Under the pieces are notes generated by a model that was given only the letters and a program-made list of their open reading frames with translations, made no database searches and was not told where the DNA came from. From CAYUPI01 sp964446585 (GTDB lineage Bacteria; Verrucomicrobiota; Verrucomicrobiia; Limisphaerales; UBA8199), in assembly GCA_964446585.1 (NCBI GenBank), contig CAYUPI010000028.1:1-64000 (forward strand): a stretch of 64,000 nucleotides of DNA, read 5' to 3'. Shown here in pieces: positions 18,626 through 27,637 of this stretch. The position numbers were made by a program, and so were the translations under genes. Position 1 is the first letter of the stretch. Each line of letters begins with the position of its first letter.

Positions 18626-19762
18626 TTAACCCTGAAACAACAGCATCACATAAGCCAGGAACAACAGAAGGTGGATCGCTCCTTGAAGGACATTGGTCCG
18701 TCCACTCGCAAAAGTCACCACACTCACAAGCAGCGTAAGGGGCAGCAGCACGGCGTCCGCCTGTTGCACGCCCAGGATGATTTGTTTGCCGGTAATTTGA
18801 CTGATTGCAAGCATGCTGGGAACCGTGAGTCCAATGGTTGCCAGCACCGAGCCGAGAAAGATGTTCACCGAACGTTGCAGGTGGTTTGCCCTGGCGGCCT
18901 CAACCGCGCTGATGGCCTCCGGAGTCGCCACCAGCATGGCGATGATTGCGCCGCCTACCGCGGCGGGGGCATGGGCCACTTCGACCAGGTAATCGATCGG
19001 TTGGGCCAGTTGCTCCGTCAAGAAGACGACGGGCGCCATGTAGGCCGCCAGAAGCACCGTGTGCGCCGCCAGCGAACGCGATTCGCCTTTCGCGGGCACG
19101 TGCTGCATTTCCGCGGTCTCGCCCAGAGTGAAATACATGCGATGTCGGCTGGTCTGGATAATCAGGAAAATCCCGTACAGCCCCACTGACGCTACCGCCA
19201 GAAACAGCTCCTGTACGAAAGACAAGGTCGGCCCTGGCGTGGTCACCGTGTAATTGGGCAAAACCAGGCTTAGTACCGCCAGCGGAATGATCACACTCAA
19301 ATAAGCGTTGGCGCCCTGCAGGTTGAAGTGTTGCTCGCGGTGCCACCAGCCACCTACCAGGAGTGACAATCCCACCATCCCGTTCAGGATGATCATCACC
19401 ACGGCGAACAGAGTGTCTCGCACCAAAGTCGGATTATTCTCTCCGTGCAACATCATGGTCGAAATGCTGACGACCTCGATGGCGGTCACCACGAGCGTCA
19501 ACAGCAGTGTGCCGTAAGGCTCTCCCAGGCGGACGGCAAGGTAGTCGGCGTGGCGCACGACACAAATCACCGATCCCAGCACCACTGCAAACAACCACAC
19601 CATTATCAGCGCCAGCCAGAGGGGATTGGACAAACTCGTCATCAGCGATCCCCCGGAGGCGAGGCACAAGGCGCTGCTGACCGCGCTGATCCCGAGAAAC
19701 CATTCCTCGCGCAAGAGCGCGGACAGTTTGCCGAACATGGTGCTTTGGATTGAGACGCTCAT
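18626..19762 (-). CDS. chaA: Ca2+/H+ (cation/proton) antiporter, ChaA/CAX-like
   Basis: 378-residue inner membrane protein of the CaCA superfamily, predicted to export Ca2+ (or Na+/K+) in exchange for protons. About eleven hydrophobic segments are visible. The two inverted alpha repeats contain the signature acidic motifs: GEPYGTLLLTLVVTAIEVVSIS near residues 80-101 and AIIAMLVATPEAISAVEAARANHLQRSVNIFLGSVLATIGLTVP near 275-318. Length and motif order fit ChaA. It is the only gene in its orientation cluster between the DUF1549 gene and the radical SAM gene; 19763-19985 holds no recognisable gene or repeat. Confidence 0.9.
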   Translation of the reverse strand: MSVSIQSTMFGKLSALLREEWFLGISAVSSALCLASGGSLMTSLSNPLWLALIMVWLFAVVLGSVICVVRHADYLAVRLGEPYGTLLLTLVVTAIEVVSISTMMLHGENNPTLVRDTLFAVVMIILNGMVGLSLLVGGWWHREQHFNLQGANAYLSVIIPLAVLSLVLPNYTVTTPGPTLSFVQELFLAVASVGLYGIFLIIQTSRHRMYFTLGETAEMQHVPAKGESRSLAAHTVLLAAYMAPVVFLTEQLAQPIDYLVEVAHAPAAVGGAIIAMLVATPEAISAVEAARANHLQRSVNIFLGSVLATIGLTVPSMLAISQITGKQIILGVQQADAVLLPLTLLVSVVTFASGRTNVLQGAIHLLLFLAYVMLLFQG

Positions 19763-19985
19763 CGCGCAATTATTGTACGTTTCGGGCTTATCTTGCCGCG
19801 CAAGATACGCAGCTTAGTTTCTTCAGAACGAAGCTGACCAGCAAAATCCCGAAATTCTGTCAAGCAGAGGAAGAATAAGGGGGCGGAGAAATGTGGGGGC
19901 TGCGCTTGCCGCCGTCTCTTGATTTCGGTTCGGCGATGCAGCGAACGTCACTGCGGCAGATGGAGTTGGTTTTTTAGGCGCAACC

Positions 19986-21182
19986 CTAGACCCTGCCTAT
20001 CCACTTTCGGTCCTCCCAGACTGCTTTTAGCGAGGTCACGTTGCGAGAATCAAAAACATTCTTCGCCGCCGCCAGCAGCCTTCCGCGCTTGAGATTGTTC
20101 CACGCGTCGCTGGCGCTGATGGCTACGAACTGCAAAACACTCGGATCGCGGTAGCAATCGATCATGCACCGCGTGCAGCCATCACGAATCAATTTGGATT
20201 CATCGAATTCGTAAATGTTGCACATCGGTTTTTCCCAGAAATGGCAGCGATACAAATTCAAGTGCCAGTCCAAATAAAAATACTTGTGTCCGCCGAGGCA
20301 GCCGAATTTTTCCGGCTCGCGCCGCAAATGCCGCTGCATCTCGGTGAGCGACTCCGTCGGGTTCACCACCGGGAATCCGCTCCTCGATTTCAGCTGCTTG
20401 ATTTTCTCGAAGACCTGGATCAATTCCTCGGTTTTGTAATTGACGAGGTTGGAATCGCTGAAGCTCAAATAACTTGAGGCCAGGCTCGTCAGCGGATAGC
20501 TGAAAGTGCAGCTCCGGAATCCAAGCTGCGTCAGGAAACCCGGCAGTTTTTCATAATCGTCGATCAGCTTGCTGGCCGTGACGCTGGCGGTCGTTTGAAT
20601 CCCCAGCTCGCCGAAAACCTCGTTGGCACGTTTGATTTTCCGGCAGACGTCCGGCAGCCCGCGATTCTTTTCGTGCTTTGCCACGTCGTGCGAGTCGATC
20701 GACATAATTACGCTGCTCAAGCCGTCGCCGACCAACTCGCGCATGTATTGCTCCGTCCACAGTGAGCCATTCGTGCAGACCATTGGATGAATGCCACGCT
20801 GGGCGGCGTAGCGCGTCATCGCCCTCAAATCCCGATGGACCAGCGGTTCGCCACCGACAAACAACAGGTAGCCGATGTGATTTTTGACGCAAATGTCGAT
20901 GACGTCGCGGGCCTCAGACAAAGTAACGCTTCGCCGCTGTTTGGGATCGAAGCGATCCACGGCAAACCCGCAGAAATCGCACTTCGCGTTGCAAATGTTG
21001 GTAATGGCGAATTGCAGATAACCCGGTCCGCCATGGTCCAGCACGTCCCGGAACAGTTTCCACGCGCTGGCCTCGGGCCGGGTGACCGGCCGCTCGGGCA
21101 CTGCGGCGGGCGCAGCCGGGACAACGGGCGGCGATTCGGATCGCTGATAAACTGCGGTGCTCATCGTGGCAAACTCGCGCAT
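19986..21182 (-). CDS. Radical SAM protein with C-terminal cysteine-rich (SPASM-like) region
   Basis: 398-residue enzyme that binds a 4Fe-4S cluster and cleaves S-adenosylmethionine. The cluster motif is CNAKCDFCG (CX3CX2C) at about residues 63-70, preceded by YLQFAITNI; the GGEPL motif follows near residue 108. The C-terminal part has six further cysteines (GCLGG, YRCHFW, PMCNIY, DGCTRCMIDCY), consistent with a SPASM/twitch-type auxiliary cluster. The substrate is unknown; family members act on peptides, sterol/hopanoid precursors or cofactors. The ATG at 21182 or the one at 21164 (MSTAVYQ) may be the start. It is divergent from the ACT-domain gene. Confidence 0.85.
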   Translation of the reverse strand: MREFATMSTAVYQRSESPPVVPAAPAAVPERPVTRPEASAWKLFRDVLDHGGPGYLQFAITNICNAKCDFCGFAVDRFDPKQRRSVTLSEARDVIDICVKNHIGYLLFVGGEPLVHRDLRAMTRYAAQRGIHPMVCTNGSLWTEQYMRELVGDGLSSVIMSIDSHDVAKHEKNRGLPDVCRKIKRANEVFGELGIQTTASVTASKLIDDYEKLPGFLTQLGFRSCTFSYPLTSLASSYLSFSDSNLVNYKTEELIQVFEKIKQLKSRSGFPVVNPTESLTEMQRHLRREPEKFGCLGGHKYFYLDWHLNLYRCHFWEKPMCNIYEFDESKLIRDGCTRCMIDCYRDPSVLQFVAISASDAWNNLKRGRLLAAAKNVFDSRNVTSLKAVWEDRKWIGRV

Positions 21183-21273
21183 TTTGGCCGCAATGCCAGT
21201 CCGTTGGCAATGTTTCTTTGAGCCCCGGCGTCAAGGGAATCACGATCCGAACCTAGCCCCTGAGCGAACGTAG

Positions 21274-21384
21274 CGGAGTGCGCCCGTCCCCGGGCGCAGC
21301 AGTTTCCGTGAGCGCGCGCGTATAGAAATTTTCACGTCCTCGCGACCTTTTTATCTTGCTGCTCCCGGGGACGGACGCACTCCG
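21274..21384. repeat. Family A inverted repeat, copy 2
   Basis: Left arm 21274-21302 (CGGAGTGCGCCCGTCCCCGG core) and right arm 21357-21384 pair with two mismatches around an AT-richer centre. It sits in the 365-bp gap (21183-21547) between the divergent radical SAM and ACT genes. Apart from this element I see no gene there; promoters for both genes presumably flank it. Confidence 0.9.
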
Positions 21385-21547
21385 GCAGCGTTGCCGCGGG
21401 CCATTACTGACCCGGTACGGCCGAACAAAATCCAAGCTTCCCGTCCGCGGGTTGATTTGTTATAGCTTGCAACAGTGATGGTGGAATCGGTTCAGTCACC
21501 GGCGCCCAGGGTGCGCCCAATTGCTTTGGCTTGCCTGGGGAAACATC

Positions 21548-22003
21548 ATGACGACTGAGACGACAAAAATGCGGCGGCCCGATCCGGTGATTCAGTTCTC
21601 CGTCTTCACACCCAACCGGCTCGGGCGCCTGCGCGATTTGATCGGGCTCCTGAGCGCCCAGGGCGTTCACGCTCTAGCGCTGATGGTTTTGGACACCACC
21701 GACAGCGCGATAATACGGCTGGTCGCGGATGATCCTGAGAAAGCGCGGGAGTTACTGGTGCGCGAGGGCTTTCCCTTTACTGAAAGCAAACTGGTTGTGG
21801 TAGAGGCCAATTCGAGCGAGCTCAATCGGCTCATGTCAGCATTGCTCGAGGCGGAGTTGAACATCAATTATCTCTACTCGTTCATTTCGCAGCCCCACGA
21901 CAAGCCCCTAATCGGTCTGAGCGTGGAAGACAACGAAATGGCAGAGCAGACCCTGAATCGCCACCAGTTTCGGACCTTGAAACAAGGAGATATCGCTCGC
22001 TAA
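21548..22003 (+). CDS. Tandem ACT-domain protein
   Basis: 151-residue soluble protein made of two ACT domains with no catalytic domain. The first runs VIQFSVFTPNRLGRLRDLIGLLSAQGVHALALMVLDTTDSAIIRLV (about residues 13-58). The second begins at SKLVVVEANSSELNRLMSALLEAELNINYLYSFI (about 80-115). Such proteins bind amino acids and act as small regulators; the ligand is unknown. The ATG at 21548 is preferred over upstream 21521, which adds nine residues without ACT character. The second helix-strand unit keeps the hydrophobic pattern and a GLSVED end, so the protein looks complete. Confidence 0.85.
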   Translation: MTTETTKMRRPDPVIQFSVFTPNRLGRLRDLIGLLSAQGVHALALMVLDTTDSAIIRLVADDPEKARELLVREGFPFTESKLVVVEANSSELNRLMSALLEAELNINYLYSFISQPHDKPLIGLSVEDNEMAEQTLNRHQFRTLKQGDIAR

Positions 22004-22043
22004 GAATGAGCTTCGAGAACTTTGGGAGAACTGATGCGCCCGC

Positions 22044-22229
22044 GAAACTCCAACCTCCAACTTCCAACATCCAGAGAATATCCAAGAGCCAAGCACCACC
22101 CACCAACATCCAGGGAAGAAGCAAGAGCCCAGATCGAACTCCTAACATCCAGAGAAGAGCCGAGAGCCGAGGCATTGCGAATTTGGCGCTTGGAACTTCT
22201 CTGGATGTTGGTTGTTGGATTTCGGTGCT
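22044..22229. repeat. Family C word-type inverted repeat, copy 3
   Basis: Left arm words CCAACCTCCAACTTCCAAC and ACATCCAGAGAA repeated three times (22049-22165); right arm GGAACTTCTCTGGATGTTGG and TTGTTGGATTTC (22191-22230). It overlaps the likely N-terminus of the propeller gene that follows. Confidence 0.85.
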
Positions 22230-23659
22230 TTGACCTGGTCGCCGCCGATCAGGGGCAATGGGGCCAGGCGTGGTCCCGCAACATGGCTTCCAGCGAGCGC
22301 GGACTTCCTGATTTTTTTGATCCCAAGACCCGTCAGAACATCAAATGGTCAGCCGAGCTCGGCACCGAAACGCACTCCACTCCGGTCGTCGCCAGCGGCC
22401 GAGTTTTCATAGGCACGAATAACGGTCATCCGCGAGATCCCCAGCACCAGGGTGACCGCGGCGTCCTTATGTGTTTCGAGGAGAAGACTGGGCGACTTCT
22501 CTGGCAACTAGTCGTGCCCAAGCGCGACGAGGATCGGTACTTCGACTGGCCGGAAAGTGGAATTGCCTCTCCCGTGACCGTAGAAGGCGAGCGTGTCTAT
22601 CTTGTGAGCAACCGCGGTGAGGCCCTCTGTCTGAATGCAGGAGATGGCAGCATCCTTTGGCGTTTCGACCTGACGACTGGCGCAGGAGTCTGGTCGCACG
22701 ACGCTGCTCATAGCTCCATCCTAATCTACGGCGACCAGCTTTACCTCAACACCGGCACGGGCGTGGACAACACTCACAAACGGATCCGAACGCCGGACGC
22801 GCCGAGTCTCGTCGTGCTTGATAAACGCACCGGCCTGATGTTGGGGCGAGAGGACGAACACATCGCTCCCAACATCTTTCACAGTACCTGGTCGGCCCCT
22901 TCTCTCGGAAAGGTCAATGGTCGTGCGCTACTGTTCTTTGCTGCCGGCAACGGCATTATCTACGCGTTTGAGCCCATCCGGCCAGAGTCGTCTCTTTTGA
23001 GCGACCTATCGCTCGGCCGAAATACAGCTCCACGATCATCCGGTTCCTCGATTCAACCACCCCATCCAGCGTTCGTTCACAAAGCCTGGCAGTTCGACTT
23101 CGATCCCACTGCGCCCAAGACGAACGTCCACAAATACAACAGCAATCGGCGCGAAGGCCCGAGCAACTTTTATGGCATGCCCGTCTTTTACGACAACCAT
23201 CTTTATGTCGCTGGCGGCGGCGACCTTTGGTGGGGCAAAACCGAGGCCTGGCTAAGGTGCATCGATCCGACGCGGACCGGCGACATCACGACCAACGGCC
23301 TGGTTTGGACCTATCCCTTGCAGAAACACGTGATGGGCACGCCCGCCATCGCAGGCGGCCTGGTCTTCATTGCCGACTGCGGCCGCAAGTTCCACTGTGT
23401 CGATGCCCTTACTGGCCAAGCCTGTTGGACCCACGAAATAAACGGTGAAGCCTGGGCGTCTCCACTCATCGCCGACGGTAAAGTCTATCTCGGCACGCGC
23501 AGTGGGAGCTTTTACATCTTTGCCGCAGCGCGGGAAAAGAAGCTGATTAACCTGATTGAGTTGGGTGAGCCCGTCAGCTCCACCACTATTGCCGCCAACG
23601 GCGTGCTCTATGTCGCCACCATGTCCCGCCTTTACGCACTGCATAAAGCAGGAAAGTAG
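22205..23659 (+). CDS. PQQ-binding-like beta-propeller protein with repeat-derived leader
   Basis: About 484 residues from the ATG at 22205; the open frame extends back to 22022. The body is an eight-bladed PQQ/alcohol-dehydrogenase-type propeller, with recurring A-W-type blades: TPVVASGRVFIGTNNG, VYLVSNRGEALCLNAGDGSILWRFD, GLVFIADCGRKFHCVDALTGQACWTHE, GVLYVATMSRLYALHKAGK. Export is expected for this family. The hydrophobic stretch used as leader (LELLWMLVVGFRCFDLVAA) is encoded by the right arm of the word repeat. No quinoprotein catalytic residues can be confirmed, so it may be structural or substrate-binding. Confidence 0.8.
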   Translation: MLVVGFRCFDLVAADQGQWGQAWSRNMASSERGLPDFFDPKTRQNIKWSAELGTETHSTPVVASGRVFIGTNNGHPRDPQHQGDRGVLMCFEEKTGRLLWQLVVPKRDEDRYFDWPESGIASPVTVEGERVYLVSNRGEALCLNAGDGSILWRFDLTTGAGVWSHDAAHSSILIYGDQLYLNTGTGVDNTHKRIRTPDAPSLVVLDKRTGLMLGREDEHIAPNIFHSTWSAPSLGKVNGRALLFFAAGNGIIYAFEPIRPESSLLSDLSLGRNTAPRSSGSSIQPPHPAFVHKAWQFDFDPTAPKTNVHKYNSNRREGPSNFYGMPVFYDNHLYVAGGGDLWWGKTEAWLRCIDPTRTGDITTNGLVWTYPLQKHVMGTPAIAGGLVFIADCGRKFHCVDALTGQACWTHEINGEAWASPLIADGKVYLGTRSGSFYIFAAAREKKLINLIELGEPVSSTTIAANGVLYVATMSRLYALHKAGK

Positions 23660-23677
23660 GGTGCGCGGCGATCTAGA

Positions 23678-24919
23678 TCACCTGACTGGAATTTGGCCGC
23701 TCATCGCCCTGCCGGCGAGCCAGCCGGTCGTCCAGGCGGACTGAAAATTGAACCCGCCGGTGAGGCCGTCCATGTCAAGCAGTTCACCACCGAAATAGAG
23801 TCCGGGGCAAATCTGGCTCTCCATGGTCCTGAAGTTCACCTCGCTTAACCGCACCCCACCGCAAGTGACGAACTCATCCTTGTTGAGAGTTTTTCCAATC
23901 ACCTGTAATTCGGTTAGACTGAGTTGTTGGATCAGGCGATGGCGAGCCGAGTGGGAAAGTCCCGCCCACCGGGTCTCGCGAGGTATGCCGGTGGTCAGAA
24001 CGAGGGCTTCCCAGAGGCGTGCGGCCAGGGGCGCGAGGGGAGTATTGATCACAAGCCGCGCGGGTTGGGCGGCACGACGAGATTCAAGCTCCGCCGCCAG
24101 CGCCTCAGCGCCCAGGTGTGGCAGCCAATTAAGCCGGAGAGGGAACTGGTAATTCTGCGCGTGCAGCGCGCGCGCCCCCCAGGCTGAGAGCCGAAGGATG
24201 GCCGGTCCGCTGAGGCCCGAGTGAGTGATCAGCACTGCGCCCCGTTCGCGCAGCCGCAAGGCGGGCAGCGAGACTTCCATCAACGGCACGGAGATTCCCG
24301 CCAACTCCCGCAGCCAGGGAGCGGCAGCATGGAAACTAAAGAGCGAGGGAACGGGCGGTTCCAAGGTGTGACCCAGCGAGACGGCCAATTGTCCTCCGGC
24401 GGGAACGCGGCAACCGCCGGTGGCCAGCATGAGTCGCTCGCACGCGAGCGTTTCGCCCTTGTCGAGCGCCAGTTCGAAGCCGCCGGTAACGCGTCGAGTC
24501 ACCTGTTCGGGAGAACGATTCGTCAGCAGTTCGACCCCCGCTGCTCTCGCCGCATGGAGGAGACAGTCAATAACGGTTTGGGAGGAATCAGTCACCGGGA
24601 ATATGCGACCATCGTCCTCGGTCTTGAGCCGAACGCCCCGAGTGTCAAACCAGGTGATGGTATCGCGAGGTTGAAAACTTTGGAATGGGGCGAGCAGCGC
24701 ACGTCCGCCGCGTGGATAGTGGCTGATCAGATCGTGCGCGTCGAAGCAGGCGTGCGTGACATTGCAACGGCCGCCGCCGGAAATGCGAACTTTTGAGAGG
24801 AACCGAGTACTTTTCTCGAGCAAGGTCACGGTCGTTCCCTGAGCCGCCTCTGCGCAGGCGATGGCCGCAAAGAATCCGGCTGCGCCCCCACCCACAACCA
24901 CCACACGCCGTTTGTTCAT
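23678..24919 (-). CDS. NAD(P)/FAD-dependent oxidoreductase, HI0933/BaiN family
   Basis: About 413 residues. The N-terminal FAD-binding dinucleotide fold is VVVVGGGAAGFFAAIACAE, and the family-specific SGGGRCNVTHA follows near residue 50. Later FAD contacts are LMLATGGC and the C-terminal ICPGLYFGGELLDMDGLTGGFNFQSAWTTGWLAG. The family includes YhiN/BaiN flavoproteins of uncertain physiological substrate. Start at the ATG at 24919 (MNKRRVVVV); another ATG four codons upstream is possible. It is convergent with the propeller gene. Confidence 0.92.
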   Translation of the reverse strand: MNKRRVVVVGGGAAGFFAAIACAEAAQGTTVTLLEKSTRFLSKVRISGGGRCNVTHACFDAHDLISHYPRGGRALLAPFQSFQPRDTITWFDTRGVRLKTEDDGRIFPVTDSSQTVIDCLLHAARAAGVELLTNRSPEQVTRRVTGGFELALDKGETLACERLMLATGGCRVPAGGQLAVSLGHTLEPPVPSLFSFHAAAPWLRELAGISVPLMEVSLPALRLRERGAVLITHSGLSGPAILRLSAWGARALHAQNYQFPLRLNWLPHLGAEALAAELESRRAAQPARLVINTPLAPLAARLWEALVLTTGIPRETRWAGLSHSARHRLIQQLSLTELQVIGKTLNKDEFVTCGGVRLSEVNFRTMESQICPGLYFGGELLDMDGLTGGFNFQSAWTTGWLAGRAMSGQIPVR

Positions 24920-25207
24920 TCGGGTAAACATTACTCGAGGCGGGGCTTGCGAAGCGATGCTGGTTGCCGGCTGCGGACGGGCTTGAGGGCTGGATCTCGG
25001 CGCGTTGCGACCTCGAGAATTAGTCCCGCCCAGGTGACAGTGGCTTGCTTAACTTCATGGTATAACGACACTTCTGAAGGCTGCCGGCAGAGATATATCA
25101 GCACGCGCAACTCAAAACATTTTTGTTCACAGGCACCCCGGGATCAGGCTACAGTCATCTTGCAAACCCGGAGTTTGGCTCGTTTGAGAGATTGACCTGA
25201 CACTCAC

Positions 25208-25861
25208 ATGGCGTGGTTTGATCAAATTCAGCCGACCAATTGGAATCAGGCCAGCATGATCGCCGTCGGGGCTTATGTGCTGGGGTGTTTGACCACGGGC
25301 TACTATTACGTGCGGTTCCGCACCGAGCAGGACATTCGCGAGCTGGGCAGCGGGAGCGTGGGTGCACGGAATGTCCGGCGTGTGTTGGGCTGGCGGGCAT
25401 TTTGGGCCACTTTGCTTGGTGATTTTGGCAAAGGAGCGTTAGCCGTCTGGGTGGCGCAACATGTCACCACTGATTATCGGCTGGTAGCAGTGGCCTTAGT
25501 GGCGGTAGTGGTGGGCCACGTTTGGCCGGCGCAACTCCGCTTCCAGGGCGGCAAAGGGATCGCCACTTCGTTGGGCGGCCTCCTGGTGTACGACTATCGA
25601 CTGGCGCTGGTGTTCGCCGTGCTGTTTGCCGGTGCCTTTGCGACCCTGCGCAAGACTGTGTTGCCTGGCCTGTTTGCCTTTGCCTGCCTGCCGCTGGCCA
25701 GCATGTACATGTATTGGGGACCTGACCCGGCGCGCGTGGTTACCACTTCCTTGCTGGCCGGTTTGATCCTTTGGACCCATCGCAGAAATCTGGGCGACGA
25801 GCTGTCCCATTTCCTGGACCAGCGCAATGCCCATTCCAAAGCTAATCGACACGAATTATGA
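25208..25861 (+). CDS. plsY: Glycerol-3-phosphate acyltransferase PlsY-like, variant motif 1
   Basis: 217-residue inner membrane acyltransferase, predicted to transfer an acyl chain from acyl-phosphate to glycerol 3-phosphate (first step of phospholipid synthesis). Five hydrophobic segments are visible. PlsY motif 2 (GDFGKGALAVW) and motif 3 (GHVWPAQLRFQGGKGIATSLGG) are well kept. Motif 1, normally GSGNxGATN, reads GSGSVGARN here, with Asn to Ser and Thr to Arg changes. The gene overlaps the next gene by ATGA, so the two proteins are made together. The altered motif and partner raise the possibility of a different acyl acceptor; that is inference. Confidence 0.85.
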   Translation: MAWFDQIQPTNWNQASMIAVGAYVLGCLTTGYYYVRFRTEQDIRELGSGSVGARNVRRVLGWRAFWATLLGDFGKGALAVWVAQHVTTDYRLVAVALVAVVVGHVWPAQLRFQGGKGIATSLGGLLVYDYRLALVFAVLFAGAFATLRKTVLPGLFAFACLPLASMYMYWGPDPARVVTTSLLAGLILWTHRRNLGDELSHFLDQRNAHSKANRHEL

Positions 25862-27537
25862 GCGCACGGCCTCTGCTGGTTTTCAAGTTCGCGACCGAAG
25901 ACTGGGAATTCGAGCTGATCCACCGGCTCAACTACAAGACGTTTGTCGAAGAGATTCCACAGCACCAGTCTTCCCCAACCCAGCGATTGGTGGACAAGTT
26001 TCACGCAGAGAACACCTACCTCATTTGCCTCTCCGGCCGAAAATTGGTGGGCATGCTCGCGGCACGGGGAAGCAGGCCCTTCTCGTTGGATCAAAAGTTG
26101 GAAAACCTGGATTCGTACCTGCCTGCCGGCCGCAGAGTCTGCGAGATCAGGCTCCTGGCGATTGAGAAAAAATTCCGTGGCGCGCAGGTGCTTCAAGGCA
26201 TCCTGGCGCTGCTCTGGCAGCATGGAGTTGAGAAAGGCTACGACCTGGCAGTCATCTCCGGGACCCCGCGGCAGTTTAAACTGTACCAGCACCTGGGTTT
26301 CGTGCCCTTTGGCCCGGTAGTCGGCGCCGGCGAAGCGCAGTTCCAACCCATGTACGTGACGCTGGAGACTTTTGAATCGACTGCGCGCGAGTTTTTGCGC
26401 TCATCCCCCTCCCGTGCATTTCATCCCAGCGCCGTCAACCTGTTGCCCGGCCCGGTGACCGTGCGTCGCGAAGTGCGGCGGGCTTTCGAGCAGGCCCCGG
26501 AATCGCATCGCGCAGAGGCATTTGCGAAGGATTTTCGCGCGACCAAACAAGTTCTGTGCGAGTTGGTGCGAGCCAGCCGCGTCGAGCTTTTACTCGGCTC
26601 CGGAACCCTGGCCAACGACGTCATCGCCGGCCAGCTCTCGCTCGAACCAGGGCAGGGGTTGGTCCTGAGCAACGGCGAATTTGGGCAACGCCTGATCGAC
26701 CATGCCCGGCGCTTCCGGCTGAATTTCGACGCCTTCGAGTTTCCTTGGGGAGCGCCCATCGACTTGAACCTGGTGCGGCAAAAGCTGGAGCGGACACCAA
26801 CCCCGGCCTGGCTTTGGTGCACTCATTGCGAGACCTCCACTGGCGTCCTCAACGATCTCGATCGGTTGAAACTTCTTTGCTCGGAGTTCCAGACCAGGCT
26901 CTGTGTGGATTGCATCAGCTCGATTGGCACGGTCCCGGTCGATCTAACCGAAGTTTACCTCGCCTCCTGTGCGAGCGGCAAGGGCCTCAGGGCTTACCCC
27001 GGCCTCTCGATGGTCTTTTATCACCACGACCTCGACTCGACGTCAGCCCGGCTGCCCCGGTATTTGGACTTGAGCTATTACGCAGCGCAACAGGGAGTGC
27101 CCTTCACCTTCTCGTCAAATTTGCTGCACGCCTTGCACGCCGCCGTGAAACACATCCCCTGGGACAAGCGATTTGCCGAGCTGGAGGAACTGTCGGCCTG
27201 GCTGCGCCCGCGCTTGCTCGATCTGGGTTTCGAGTTGATCGGTTCTGGGACAAAAATGTCGCCAGCGGTCGTTTCTTTCACGCTGCCTGACTCTCTTGAC
27301 TCGGTCAGAGTTGGCGACCTGATCTGCGAAGCCGGGTATCTGCTCAGCTACAACAGTGAGTACCTGCGCCGCCGCAACTGGCTTCAAATTTGTTTCATGA
27401 GCGAGTGCCCGAAGGAAAAGCTGGTGGCCTTGCTGAATGCCCTCAAACGCGCCTGTTCACCGCGACGCTCCGGAAGCACTCAAGCGGAAGGCGTGTCGGA
27501 AAAAGTGCGCGCGGCGAAAACCAACAATGACGAATGA
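25858..27537 (+). CDS. GNAT acyltransferase fused to class V aminotransferase
   Basis: 559-residue two-domain protein. Residues 1-180 are a GNAT-like acyltransferase of the FeeM/long-chain type (FEEIP-like VEEIPQHQ, LVGMLAARG, CEIRLLAIEKKFRGAQVLQGIL, LYQHLGFVPFG). Residues 195-540 are a PLP-dependent class V aminotransferase (NLLPGPVTV, GSGTLANDVIAGQLSL, CVDCISSIGTVPVDL, and the lysine in ASGKGLRAYPG). Translation is coupled to plsY by ATGA overlap. An acyltransferase, an aminotransferase and PlsY together suggest an aminolipid or N-acyl amino acid pathway; this is inference. The last codons (NNDE, TGA stop) come from the start of a word repeat at 27526. Confidence 0.85.
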   Translation: MSARPLLVFKFATEDWEFELIHRLNYKTFVEEIPQHQSSPTQRLVDKFHAENTYLICLSGRKLVGMLAARGSRPFSLDQKLENLDSYLPAGRRVCEIRLLAIEKKFRGAQVLQGILALLWQHGVEKGYDLAVISGTPRQFKLYQHLGFVPFGPVVGAGEAQFQPMYVTLETFESTAREFLRSSPSRAFHPSAVNLLPGPVTVRREVRRAFEQAPESHRAEAFAKDFRATKQVLCELVRASRVELLLGSGTLANDVIAGQLSLEPGQGLVLSNGEFGQRLIDHARRFRLNFDAFEFPWGAPIDLNLVRQKLERTPTPAWLWCTHCETSTGVLNDLDRLKLLCSEFQTRLCVDCISSIGTVPVDLTEVYLASCASGKGLRAYPGLSMVFYHHDLDSTSARLPRYLDLSYYAAQQGVPFTFSSNLLHALHAAVKHIPWDKRFAELEELSAWLRPRLLDLGFELIGSGTKMSPAVVSFTLPDSLDSVRVGDLICEAGYLLSYNSEYLRRRNWLQICFMSECPKEKLVALLNALKRACSPRRSGSTQAEGVSEKVRAAKTNNDE

Positions 27538-27637
27538 AGAATGTCGAAAGAATGCCGAATGACTAAACCCGTACTGCTCGTGCGGATCTTTTTTCGAGCG
27601 TCGTCAGTCTTTCGTCATTCGTCATTCGTCATTTGTC
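27526..27637. repeat. Family C word-type inverted repeat, copy 4
   Basis: Left arm AATGACGAATGAAGAATGTC (27526-27545) continuing with GAATGCCGAATGAC; right arm CAGTCTTTCGTCATTCGTCA and further CGTCATTTG words (27606-27637). It lies between two convergent genes and provides the final codons of the fusion gene on one side and the last residues of the rhodanese gene on the other. Confidence 0.88.
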
